The notes beneath the pieces were generated by a model, which saw only the letters and a program-made list of their open reading frames with translations, was not told the origin of the DNA and made no database searches. The position numbers were made by a program, and so were the translations under genes. Positions 16,677 to 24,869 of a DNA stretch of 64,000 bases are shown piece by piece (positions within the stretch are counted from its first letter, which is position 1; each line of letters starts with the position of its first letter). Source of the stretch: Arthrobacter crystallopoietes. GTDB taxonomy: Bacteria > Actinomycetota > Actinomycetes > Actinomycetales > Micrococcaceae. Location of the stretch: the NCBI RefSeq assembly GCF_002849715.1, contig NZ_CP018863.1:806001-870000 (forward strand), read 5' to 3'.

Positions 16677-17450
16677 TCATGAGTTAGCCAATCGTCGGGA
16701 GCCTGCGTGCCAGGCCAGAATGCGGTTCTTGAGCAGTTCGAAGACCAGGTTCGCGCCGAACCCGATCACGCCGAGCAGCAGGATGCCGGCCCACATGTCC
16801 GGAATCATGAAGCTTTGCTGCGCCAGCAGAGTCATCGCGCCGATGCCCTCGGACGAGCCCAGCATCTCGGAGGCAATCATGACGATGAACGCCACCTGCA
16901 GGCTGACCTGCATACCGGAGGCGATCTGGGGCCCGGCCGCCGGCAGATAAACCTGCGCGAGCCTTTCGCCGCGCGACAGCCGGTAGACCGAACTGACGTC
17001 CTTCAGCGTGGTGTCCACGCTGCGGATGCCGTCCACCGTGGCGATCAGGGTCGGGAACAGAGCCGCCAGCGCGATGCTGGCCACCCGCATCTCGATCCCA
17101 AAACCGATCAGCGAGATGAAGATCGGCACCAGCGCCACCGGCGGAATTCCGCGCAGGAAATGGATCACAGGATCCAGCGCCCACCGGGCAACCGGCACCA
17201 GCGCAGTGACAAAGCCAATAACGACGCCGGCAACGGTCGCCACCGCGTAGCCCAGCAGCAGGTTGCGCAGGCTGAGCAGGATGTCCGAGCCGAAGTGGTC
17301 GAACAACCAGAGCTGGCGGAAACGGACCATGATGGCGCTCAGTGGCGGGAAGAACGTGTTCACCGAGTTGGCCGAGGCCACCCACCACGCGGCCACCAGC
17401 AGCACCGGGGTCGCTACGCCCAGGGACCAATTCAAAGCCTTGCGTTTCAT
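16677..17450 (-). CDS. ABC importer permease (SsuC/TauC type)
   Basis: 257 residues. The ATG at 17450 shares a base with the previous stop (TGATG) and follows GGAGG. About six membrane segments are visible, with the ATPase-contacting EAA loop at GERLAQVYLPAAGPQIASGM. The family moves sulfonates, taurine, nitrate or thiamine precursors. It is the first of two different permeases, implying a heterodimeric channel. Confidence 0.9.
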   Translation of the reverse strand: MKRKALNWSLGVATPVLLVAAWWVASANSVNTFFPPLSAIMVRFRQLWLFDHFGSDILLSLRNLLLGYAVATVAGVVIGFVTALVPVARWALDPVIHFLRGIPPVALVPIFISLIGFGIEMRVASIALAALFPTLIATVDGIRSVDTTLKDVSSVYRLSRGERLAQVYLPAAGPQIASGMQVSLQVAFIVMIASEMLGSSEGIGAMTLLAQQSFMIPDMWAGILLLGVIGFGANLVFELLKNRILAWHAGSRRLANS

Positions 17451-18223
17451 CACAGGACCACCTCCCGGTAGGACTCGTGCCAATGGAGAAGCCGGCGTTC
17501 AGCCAGCCGCGTGGCGCCTTGGAACACCAGGCCCAATAGACCCAGGACCAGCACCAGCGCGTACAGCACAGGGAAATCACCGGCCGCCTGCGCCTGATAG
17601 ATGCTTTGGCCGAGTCCCGGCCCGCCGCCCAGCAGGCCGGCGACGACCGCCACGACCAATGCAGCCGGGGCCGCCACGCGCATGGCGGTACCGATAAAGG
17701 GCATGGCACCGGGTAGCGTGACGAGCAGCAAGATCTCGGCGTGGCCCATGCCGTAGGAACGGGCTGTGTCCCGTGCTACCGGATCGGTGTCGTGCACCCC
17801 GGCGACGGTCTGCATCACAATCGGCAGGGCGCAGCCGATGACCACCAGGACCCAGGACATCTGCGCCGTCGGCCCCAGCACCAGCACCACCAGGGGCAGT
17901 ACCACAATCGGCGGAATGGGCTTCAGGAACTCCAGCACTGCCATGGTCGCGTAGCGCACCGGCGCGAAACTGCCGATCAGCAGCCCGGCCGCAACACCGG
18001 CGACAGCGGAAATTGCGAGTCCGCCGAGGGCAATCAGGATCGTGTCGGCCAGATCCGCCCAGAAAGTCCCGGTAGCCAGCAGCGCGGCCAGTTCGGCGAT
18101 GGCGTGACCCGGGGTGGGCAGGGCGCTGTCATTCATCGGCCCCGTGGCCAGGTACTGCCACAGGAGCAGCGCCCCGGCAATCCCCAGCGCACCCACCGCG
18201 GCAGGTTTGATTTGTGTTTTCAC
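17450..18223 (-). CDS. ABC importer permease (SsuC/TauC type), second subunit
   Basis: 257 residues, six or so membrane segments, with an EAA loop at GMGHAEILLLVTLPGAMPFIGTAM. It is 25 bases after the lipoprotein gene and ends one base into the next permease gene. The two permeases are distinct, unlike the single SsuC of the classic sulfonate system. Confidence 0.9.
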   Translation of the reverse strand: MKTQIKPAAVGALGIAGALLLWQYLATGPMNDSALPTPGHAIAELAALLATGTFWADLADTILIALGGLAISAVAGVAAGLLIGSFAPVRYATMAVLEFLKPIPPIVVLPLVVLVLGPTAQMSWVLVVIGCALPIVMQTVAGVHDTDPVARDTARSYGMGHAEILLLVTLPGAMPFIGTAMRVAAPAALVVAVVAGLLGGGPGLGQSIYQAQAAGDFPVLYALVLVLGLLGLVFQGATRLAERRLLHWHESYREVVL

Positions 18224-18248
18224 AGTTACTCCAGGATTTCCGCCAGGT

Positions 18249-19238
18249 CTACTCGGACAGGAACAGGCTTTGGTCCAGCTTCGGCTCCTCCGCCAGGAAT
18301 CCGAGTGTGGCCATCCGGGCAGCGGTCCGCTGGACGTCCTCCAGCCGCACTTCCACGGGCCAGAACGGAGTGGCGCCTGCCTTGACGGCTTCGAGTTCCA
18401 ACCCGGTGATTTCAGCCGCCTGCTTCTGAGACTCGTCCAGATTGTCGTTGGCGTACGCGTTGGCCTTATAGATGGCGCGCTGGAAGCCCAGCAGTTGGTC
18501 CTGTTTGGACTCTGCCTGCGCGGATCCCGCTACCCAGAGGCCAATGGCGCCTTTTTCGAAGAACTCAACGCCGGGCGAGGCCAGGAGGGTGTTGCCGGCG
18601 GAGGCGGCCTGGCCGGTGAACGGCGTGACCAACGAGGCGGCATCGATCCGGTCGTCTTTGAGCGACTGCAGAGCGGAGGCCGGGTCCAGCACCATCCAGT
18701 TCACTTTGGCGGGGTCGCCGCCGTCGTCCTTCACCAATTGGCTGACCGTAACTTCGAGCTGTGCCTTGCGGGCCGGCACGGATACCCGCTTGCCCTCCAA
18801 ATCCTTGGGCGAATCGATCCCACTGTCCGCTGCGACGTAGAGCCCTGTGTCATCCACCTGGCTCAGGTCTTCCTGCTCAAGCGCGTCGTCAGGATAGCCA
18901 TCGGCGGCGGCCACCACAGTCAGCGGCACGCCCTGGCTCTTGGCATTGAGCATGGGAATCGACGGGGTATAGGTCAGGTCCAGCTGGCCGCTTTGGGCTG
19001 CGGCAATGCCTGCCGGAGGATTGGCGACGACGGAAACTTCGACGTCGAGGCCTTCCTCGGCGAAATAGCCCTTGTCAATGGCGGACTGGAGGGCCGCATC
19101 GGCGGCGATGCCGATGGTGCCGACTTTCAGCGTGGTTTCGTTGGCGCCGTCGGCCGCCGGTGGCGATGACTCGGAGCCGCAGGCAGTCAGGCCCAGTGCC
19201 ACCGTAGCGGCGAGGGCGAGGGGAAGCTTGATACGCAT
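18249..19238 (-). CDS. ABC importer substrate-binding lipoprotein (SsuA/NMT1-like)
   Basis: 329 residues from an ATG after AAGGAG. The signal peptide ends in LGLTAC, a lipobox, followed by GSES. The mature protein has the two-lobe SsuA/ThiY pattern (TLKVGTIGIAADAALQSAID, GYFAEEGLDVEV, DLEGKRVSVPARKAQLEVTV). It gives the importer its specificity; binding of a sulfate ester or sulfonate is inferred from the linked sulfatase. Confidence 0.88.
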   Translation of the reverse strand: MRIKLPLALAATVALGLTACGSESSPPAADGANETTLKVGTIGIAADAALQSAIDKGYFAEEGLDVEVSVVANPPAGIAAAQSGQLDLTYTPSIPMLNAKSQGVPLTVVAAADGYPDDALEQEDLSQVDDTGLYVAADSGIDSPKDLEGKRVSVPARKAQLEVTVSQLVKDDGGDPAKVNWMVLDPASALQSLKDDRIDAASLVTPFTGQAASAGNTLLASPGVEFFEKGAIGLWVAGSAQAESKQDQLLGFQRAIYKANAYANDNLDESQKQAAEITGLELEAVKAGATPFWPVEVRLEDVQRTAARMATLGFLAEEPKLDQSLFLSE

Positions 19239-19303
19239 GAGTTCTCCTTGGTTGAAGATGGTTATTCGAAGTTGCAGTTGGAGTCGCAGTGACAGTTGGC
19301 CGG

Positions 19304-21025
19304 CTACAGCGCGGGCCCGGCCGCCGGCACCATGGAAGGTTCGTGCACAATCTGTCCGCCGCTGATGGTCCAAGCGACGTGGCGTTCGAGCAGGGCATCC
19401 GGTTCGGAATCGGCAGGCCAGGGCGCGTCGAGGAGGCAGAGGTCCGCCGCCAGCCCGGGGTGCAGGGCCCCCTTGAACTGTTCCGCGTGGTCCTGCCAGG
19501 CCGGCTGCGAGGTCATCGCCGCCAGGGCCTGGACCAGACCGAGGCCTTCGCCGTCGTCAACGGGTTCCGGGTGGTCGACGGTTGAGCGGGTCACCGCAGC
19601 CAATATGGTCCGCCGCCAGTCCGTTGTGGTCACCGGCGAATCCGATGCAATGTTGAACCGGACCCCTTGGCGCGCGGCCGAGCGCAGCGGCTGGTGCCGG
19701 CGGAAACGTTCCGGGCCCAGGATGCCCTCAAGCAAACTGCCTCCGCCGGACCGGATCATCGGGTTGGTGCTGTAGCCGATGCCGTGTTCCGCCAGACCGG
19801 CCAACGACTGGTTGGACGGAAAGGAACCGTGGATGACGTAATGCCGGTTATCCCCCGGCTGGGCTGCTTGCGCCCGGATGGCGGCGTTCATGGCTGCCTC
19901 CGTTGCGGCGTCGCCGGTGGCATGGATCCCGGCCTGAAGGCCTGCGGAGTGGATAAGCCGGACAATCTCGCCCAGCTCGGCGGAACGCTCGGAGTCGGTG
20001 TTACCGGCAACCACCATCGAGCCATGGGTGCAGGCGTGGCCATAGGGTTCGGTCATCCAGGCCGTTCCGCTGCGCGGGGTACCGTCCGCGAAGACCTTTA
20101 CGCCGGCGATCCGCAGCTTCCTGCTGTCGATGCCGCGCTCGGTGTAGGTCCGGTGCAACCCGGATTCCAGGCCCTCGCGGACCATGTCCGCGCTGATCCC
20201 GCCGGTGCCTGCGAAGAGGAGCAGCGTGTTCATGCGCAGGGTGAGTTCGCCGGAGAGTGCCAGATCCCCCAGCAGGTCCAGTGCTGCGGTGGTGCAGGAG
20301 CCGTCCAGCAGCCCGCCCGCGCCGGGACCCAGTCCCGGCTCGGTCAGCGAAGTGATGCCTTGGGCGTGCAGGATCCGTTGGAACCTCAGGGCGGCATCGC
20401 GCATGACCGGAACCGGCAGGGCTGGCAGCGCCCGCGTCATCAGTTCCATGGCGGCGTCGACCAGCCGGCCGGTCGGCGATCCGTCCGCGGCCCGTTCGAT
20501 GACACCTCCTGTGGGAGCCGGCGTGGAGACCGTGATGCCGGCAAGTTCCAGGGCCACGCGGTTCGCCAGGAGCTGGTGCCCGGTCTGGTCGAAAACCACC
20601 ACCGGTGTACCGGGCTTGCAATCGAGGACCAGTTCCGGGCCGCCGGGGCCCAACACCAGCTCATCCCAGCCATGTGCCCTGATCCAGCCGTCGGCCTCCG
20701 GCCGGGCCTGCTCGATAATGCGGCAGACCTCCTCCCACCGGCTCGCGGCATGGCTGCCGACGCGTACATACCCGAAGCGCACCATGGAGGAGGCGATGAA
20801 GTGCAGGTGCGCATCGTTGATCCCCGGGAGTACTGCGCCGCCGTCGGCGTCGATGATCCGCGTACCCGGGCCGACCAACCCCAGCACGTCCTGCCCACCA
20901 ATCGCCTGGATCCGCCCGCTGGAAACGGCCACGTTGGCAGCATCGGGGGAACCGTTGGGAAGTACTCCTTCCGGCACGGTTGCGTTGATGACCACCAGGT
21001 CCGCGGCTGTTGCCCGCTGCTCCAT
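19304..21025 (-). CDS. Amidohydrolase, YtcJ-like (amidohydrolase_3)
   Basis: 573 residues from an ATG after AAGGAG. The metal-binding motif LPGINDAHLHF lies near residue 68; GIHATGDAATEAAMNAAIRA and ASDSPVTTTDWRRTI supply the later His and Asp ligands. YtcJ-type enzymes hydrolyse amides or N-substituted compounds, and few have known substrates. It is the first gene of the importer-sulfatase operon, 65 bases before the lipoprotein gene. A sulfur compound that is also an amide would explain the pairing, but this is inference. Confidence 0.88.
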   Translation of the reverse strand: MEQRATAADLVVINATVPEGVLPNGSPDAANVAVSSGRIQAIGGQDVLGLVGPGTRIIDADGGAVLPGINDAHLHFIASSMVRFGYVRVGSHAASRWEEVCRIIEQARPEADGWIRAHGWDELVLGPGGPELVLDCKPGTPVVVFDQTGHQLLANRVALELAGITVSTPAPTGGVIERAADGSPTGRLVDAAMELMTRALPALPVPVMRDAALRFQRILHAQGITSLTEPGLGPGAGGLLDGSCTTAALDLLGDLALSGELTLRMNTLLLFAGTGGISADMVREGLESGLHRTYTERGIDSRKLRIAGVKVFADGTPRSGTAWMTEPYGHACTHGSMVVAGNTDSERSAELGEIVRLIHSAGLQAGIHATGDAATEAAMNAAIRAQAAQPGDNRHYVIHGSFPSNQSLAGLAEHGIGYSTNPMIRSGGGSLLEGILGPERFRRHQPLRSAARQGVRFNIASDSPVTTTDWRRTILAAVTRSTVDHPEPVDDGEGLGLVQALAAMTSQPAWQDHAEQFKGALHPGLAADLCLLDAPWPADSEPDALLERHVAWTISGGQIVHEPSMVPAAGPAL

Positions 21026-21074
21026 TCGACGCTCCTTATGTGATGTGCGTTACCGACTGGAATAGTATGTCGAA

Positions 21075-21093
21075 TGACTTGGTCACTTGACCA
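21075..21093. promoter_or_regulatory. Probable TetR operator between divergent genes
   Basis: Two overlapping inverted repeats, TGAC-TTG-GTCA (21075-21085) and TGGTCA-CT-TGACCA (21080-21093), lie between the amidohydrolase and TetR genes. They overlap the -35 box of a candidate tetR promoter. Binding by the adjacent TetR is inference. Confidence 0.5.
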
Positions 21094-21114
21094 CCTTTTT
21101 TCTAAAATTATTCT
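21087..21114 (+). promoter_or_regulatory. Candidate tetR promoter
   Basis: TTGACC (21087-21092) and TATTCT (21109-21114) are 16 bases apart. The -35 box falls inside the inverted repeat, which would give autoregulation. Confidence 0.45.
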
Positions 21115-21206
21115 TAATTCGTTCGGGAAGCCTGTCCGAACACCGCGAATCCAAGGCCAGCCCGGTTCCCGCCTAGGATGGTTCTACCTAACTGGAGGTG
21201 AATGCA

Positions 21207-21836
21207 TTGGCCCGAGTACCCACTGCTGAGCGGCGGTTGCAGTTTGTCCGGTCAGCGGCGAGAGTGATCGCCCACGACGGATTGGCCGCAGCGACAACCC
21301 GCCGGATTGCGGCGGAAGCGGAGGCTCCGCTGGCCTCGCTGCACTACTGCTTCAGGAGCAAGGACGAGCTGCTGCAGGAGGTCTACTACTACCTCAGCCG
21401 GGACTACGCCCAGGCGCTCCCGCCCGTGACGGTGGCCGGTGCGGGCCTGAAAGCTGTGGTGCGGGCGCATGCCCGGCGTGTCTGGGAACGGATGCTTGCC
21501 GAACCGCACGAGCAGGTGACGACGTTCGAGCTGTTGCTGCGCCGTTTCCGGGTCGACGCCGAGGAAGAACCCCGGGCGCTGGCCATGAACCGGTCGATGT
21601 ATGAGGGCTGGATCAAATCCACCTGCGAGCTGTTCGAAAACGCGGCAGTCGACGCAAATGAGGAAGTTCCGGCCAATCTGGAACTGTCAGCCCGGCTGTT
21701 CATCTCCGGCATCGATGGCATCAGCATGCAGCATCTGGCGGACCCGGACACCGAACGATCGACGGCGCTGGTTGACATGCTCGCCGAGAGTGTGGCCGGC
21801 TCTTTCGCCTACTCCCCGGACGCCGGGAGCGAGTAG
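21207..21836 (+). CDS. TetR family transcriptional regulator
   Basis: 209 residues from a TTG at 21207, spaced eight bases after GGAGG; a GTG at 21198 overlaps that site and is less likely. The DNA-binding domain is residues about 8-55 (SAARVIAHDGLAAATTRRIAA, ASLHYCFRSKDELLQEVYYY). The C-terminal helices form the ligand domain. It is divergent from the amidohydrolase-importer-sulfatase operon and probably represses it. Confidence 0.85.
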   Translation: MARVPTAERRLQFVRSAARVIAHDGLAAATTRRIAAEAEAPLASLHYCFRSKDELLQEVYYYLSRDYAQALPPVTVAGAGLKAVVRAHARRVWERMLAEPHEQVTTFELLLRRFRVDAEEEPRALAMNRSMYEGWIKSTCELFENAAVDANEEVPANLELSARLFISGIDGISMQHLADPDTERSTALVDMLAESVAGSFAYSPDAGSE

Positions 21837-21849
21837 GTCCATAACTGGT

Positions 21850-22809
21850 TCAGGCTGCCGTCCGGAAACCGCAGTTGCTGCTGGCTGAATCGGGGCTGTT
21901 GGAACTGCGGGCGGCGACCCGATAGCGGTTGCAGTACGAGTCGTGACACAGGAAGGACCCGCCGCGCATGACCCGGCCGCGCCCGATGGTCGGGCCCTGC
22001 GGATTCGCAGCCGGTGCATTGCGGTAATACTTCGGGAGGAACCAGTCGCTGCACCACTCCCAAACGTTGCCGCTGACCTCGTACAAGCCGAAACCGTTGG
22101 GCGGGAAACTTTGCACCGGAGCCGTGCCTAGGTAGCCGTCTTCCAGCGAGTTGACGCGCGGGAACTCGCCTTGCCAGATGTTGCAAAAGTGTTCTTCGGC
22201 CGGCCCGACCAGCTCATCCCCCCAGGCGTAGCGCTTCCCCTCCAGTCCGCCGCGGGCGCCGTACTCCCACTCGGCTTCGGTGGGCAATCGCCGGCCGGCC
22301 CATTTGCAGTAGGCCTGGGCGTCGTTCCACGACACCTGCACCACGGGATGGTCCGGCAAGTCCTCCCAACTTGAGAGCGGACCGGTGGGATGCGCCCAGT
22401 CTGCACCGCGGACGTTCAGCCACCACTGTGCCCCTGCCACATCGCCCAGTACGTCCTCCGGCCTGGCTTGGACCTGGAGATGGAACACAGCGGAAGTGCC
22501 GAAGCGCTCCGACTCCGTTCGGTAGCCTGTGGCCTGCACAAACGCGGCGAACTCCGCGTTGGTCACCGCAGTCGCATCGATCCGGAAGGCGTCCAGTGCC
22601 ACGTCGTGAACTGGAGTTTCCCCGTCGGCGGGGTACCCCTCGCCGAAGTGGTCCCCCATCCGGAAGCTCCCCGCCGGCAGCAGCACATCGCCGCGCTCCG
22701 CGCTCTCTGGCCGTCCTGCGCTCTCGATGCCGGCCACGGCCGCGCCGGACGCGGCGTCGTGTACAGGGTTACCGAGGGCTGGGCGCGATGGGCTGCCGCA
22801 ACAAGACAC
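21850..22809 (-). CDS. Formylglycine-generating enzyme (sulfatase-modifying factor)
   Basis: 319 residues from a GTG six bases after AAGGAG. It shows the FGE order: LPAGSFRMGDHFGEGYPADGE, VTNAEFAAFVQATGY, VSWNDAQAYCKWAGRRLPTE, WEYGARGG, NVWEWCSDW, and the copper-binding pair of cysteines in FLCHDSYCNRYRVAAR. It oxidises the sulfatase Cys to formylglycine using copper and O2, so it should activate the sulfatase at 14225-15823. Convergent with tetR, 13 bases apart. Confidence 0.93.
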   Translation of the reverse strand: MSCCGSPSRPALGNPVHDAASGAAVAGIESAGRPESAERGDVLLPAGSFRMGDHFGEGYPADGETPVHDVALDAFRIDATAVTNAEFAAFVQATGYRTESERFGTSAVFHLQVQARPEDVLGDVAGAQWWLNVRGADWAHPTGPLSSWEDLPDHPVVQVSWNDAQAYCKWAGRRLPTEAEWEYGARGGLEGKRYAWGDELVGPAEEHFCNIWQGEFPRVNSLEDGYLGTAPVQSFPPNGFGLYEVSGNVWEWCSDWFLPKYYRNAPAANPQGPTIGRGRVMRGGSFLCHDSYCNRYRVAARSSNSPDSASSNCGFRTAA

Positions 22810-22863
22810 AGGTGCTCCTTCCCCATTGCTGGATTTGTATTAAAAGGTACCGTGCCGGCGCTC

Positions 22864-24204
22864 CTAGCGGGCAGGATCCTTGGCCGGTTCGGGAGTTTCG
22901 GCTGGCTTCGCAACGTCCTCGATGTACCGCGGGCGGTTGATCATCACGGCTCCGGTCATCATGACCAGCAGGCAGACGCCGAGCATGGCGAAGGAGGCGT
23001 TCCAGCTGCCGGTGGCTTCCTGGACGACGCCGAACAGCAGCGGGGCGATGCCGGCGCCGGCGTAGCCGATGCCTTGGCTGAAGCCGGCGAGCACGGAGGC
23101 ACCGTGCGTGGTCCGTGAGCGCAGGTTCATCATCAGCAGTGCGGTGGCGAAGGTGCCCTGCCCCAGGCCGGCGAGCGTGATCCACCACCAGGTGCCATCC
23201 ATCGGCGCGAGGAACAGGCCCAGATGTCCCCCGGCCCAGCATGCCGCGAAGATGCTGATGGCGATGATCGGGTTGCGCATGCGGGGTACGATCAGCGGCA
23301 CCAGCAGGCTGACCGGCAGCCCGAGGATCGCGAAGTAGGCCAGCGCCGAGCCGGCTACCGCAGCGTCCACATTCTGCCCGGTCAGGTACGGCGGCAGCCA
23401 GGTGAAGTAGACGTAGGTCTGCGCAGAGTTGCCGGCGAGGAAGATCGCCAGGCCCCAGGCCACCGGCGAGCGCCAGGGATTCAGATGCTCCAGTGTGGGC
23501 TTGGCCGGCGGCATCTTGACCGAGCTCGACGCGGACGGCGGGGCAGGCTGCGGATCCGACGTCGACGGCGAGGCGGAACTTGTGTGGGCGGCCGCGGCGT
23601 CGTCGTTCTTCTCGCGTTTTGCCCGCCGGTCATGCAGCAACTGGGCTGCCCACGGGACCAGCACCAGCGCGCTGATCGAGGCCCAGACGCCAATCGACAC
23701 GCGCCAGCCGGCTAGGTCCGCTACGGGCACCGCCAACTGCGGACTGGCCGCCGTCCCGACCGCGAGCAGCGTGACATAGCCGGCCGTGACCACGCCCATT
23801 CGGTCCGGGAAGTACTTCTTCACGAGCGGCGGCAGCACCACGTTGCCCATGCCGTAGCCGGCCATGACCACGGCGGAGAGGCCCAGGAACGGCCATACCT
23901 CGCCCATGAAGGCGCGCCCCACCTGGCCCGCGACGGCCAGCAGCACCGCGAGGGTAAGGACCTTTTCCAGACCCAGCCACCGGATCAGGATGGGCGTGCC
24001 CAGGCCGCCGGCGGCGAAGATCAGCGGCGGCAGCATCGCCAGCAGGCCGATGGTGGCGGCATCGAACCCAAGTTCGGGGCTGACCTCGCCGAGCAGCGGC
24101 GGCACCACGGAGACGGCGGCGCGCAGACTCAGCGCCATGATCAGGATGCCCAGCAGGGCCCCGATCCGGCCGCGCCAGGGCTTGCGCAGGAAGTAGTTAG
24201 TCAC
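22864..24204 (-). CDS. MFS transporter, CynX/NimT family
   Basis: 446 residues from a GTG. About 12 membrane segments; LSLRAAVSVVPPLLGEV near TM1 resembles the CynX/NimT branch. A Ser/Pro-rich loop at about 205-245 separates the two halves. It precedes the FGE gene by 54 bases and may export a product or import a substrate of the sulfur island. It is a paralogue of the permease at 6651-8036. Confidence 0.85.
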   Translation of the reverse strand: MTNYFLRKPWRGRIGALLGILIMALSLRAAVSVVPPLLGEVSPELGFDAATIGLLAMLPPLIFAAGGLGTPILIRWLGLEKVLTLAVLLAVAGQVGRAFMGEVWPFLGLSAVVMAGYGMGNVVLPPLVKKYFPDRMGVVTAGYVTLLAVGTAASPQLAVPVADLAGWRVSIGVWASISALVLVPWAAQLLHDRRAKREKNDDAAAAHTSSASPSTSDPQPAPPSASSSVKMPPAKPTLEHLNPWRSPVAWGLAIFLAGNSAQTYVYFTWLPPYLTGQNVDAAVAGSALAYFAILGLPVSLLVPLIVPRMRNPIIAISIFAACWAGGHLGLFLAPMDGTWWWITLAGLGQGTFATALLMMNLRSRTTHGASVLAGFSQGIGYAGAGIAPLLFGVVQEATGSWNASFAMLGVCLLVMMTGAVMINRPRYIEDVAKPAETPEPAKDPAR

Positions 24205-24220
24205 CAGCTAACCCTAGCCA

Positions 24221-24266
24221 ACGGCGGAGCCCGGGCGAGTCATAAAACTCACCCGGGCGCCGCCGT
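24221..24266 (-). terminator. Long terminator hairpin containing CCGCCGTCGT
   Basis: ACGGCGG, GCCCGGG and GAGT on the left pair with ACTC, CCCGGGC and CCGCCGT on the right with two mismatches and a six-base loop. It lies ten bases after the stop at 24277, so it ends transcription of the small membrane gene. No U-run follows. The right arm continues into CCGCCGTCGTTGTTTG. Confidence 0.55.
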
Positions 24267-24276
24267 CGTTGTTTGG

Positions 24277-24783
24277 TTAGCGGGATTTGGTGCCGGCTTG
24301 AATCGGCCGAACCGATTCGGTCCGGACCATGCTCTCGCGGAATTTGAACCGGCTTTCGCCGTTCATCCGGTAGGCGGCGACGATGTACAGCGCCACGATC
24401 CAGTCGAAGCTCACGCAGGAAATGGCCCAGCTCTCGGGGGCGAACTCGTGTCCGCCGCCGAAGTAGTGGAGCGGGACGTCCCAGATGGGATGCAGCGCCC
24501 ACCCTGCGGCGAGCCAGTAGGGCGAGCGGCGCAGGCCGATGATGCCCAGCGCGCCGAGCCCGAGCGCTTGCAGGAGTTCCGCGAGGGCCCACGGTCCGCT
24601 GGCCTGGCCCGCGATGGCGAATCCGAGGTAGGCCCCGCCCGCGATGATGAGGAAGATGGCGAGCAGGGATCGCCCGGCGGCGTCCTTCACGAACCGCGAC
24701 AGCAGGAACGCGATGGCCACCAGGAGCACGGCGTTGATGGCGCCGCCCAACAGATAATTTCCGATGAGAGTTGAAGTAGTCAT
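24277..24783 (-). CDS. Small integral membrane protein (DUF6010-like)
   Basis: 168 residues from the ATG at 24783, where the TM-rich sequence begins (TSTLIGNYLLGGAINAV). Four or five membrane segments, with a conserved-looking WALHPIWDVPLHYFGGGHEF loop. I place it near DUF6010 with modest confidence. The function is unknown. It follows the large LuxR gene. Confidence 0.6.
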   Translation of the reverse strand: MTTSTLIGNYLLGGAINAVLLVAIAFLLSRFVKDAAGRSLLAIFLIIAGGAYLGFAIAGQASGPWALAELLQALGLGALGIIGLRRSPYWLAAGWALHPIWDVPLHYFGGGHEFAPESWAISCVSFDWIVALYIVAAYRMNGESRFKFRESMVRTESVRPIQAGTKSR

Positions 24784-24869
24784 GGCAGGAAAATTACTGG
24801 GCCACGGGGCTGCTCGAACCGGCGAAATTACCGGGTTTGGCACCGGTAACGACGGTGCAATGGCAGCTG

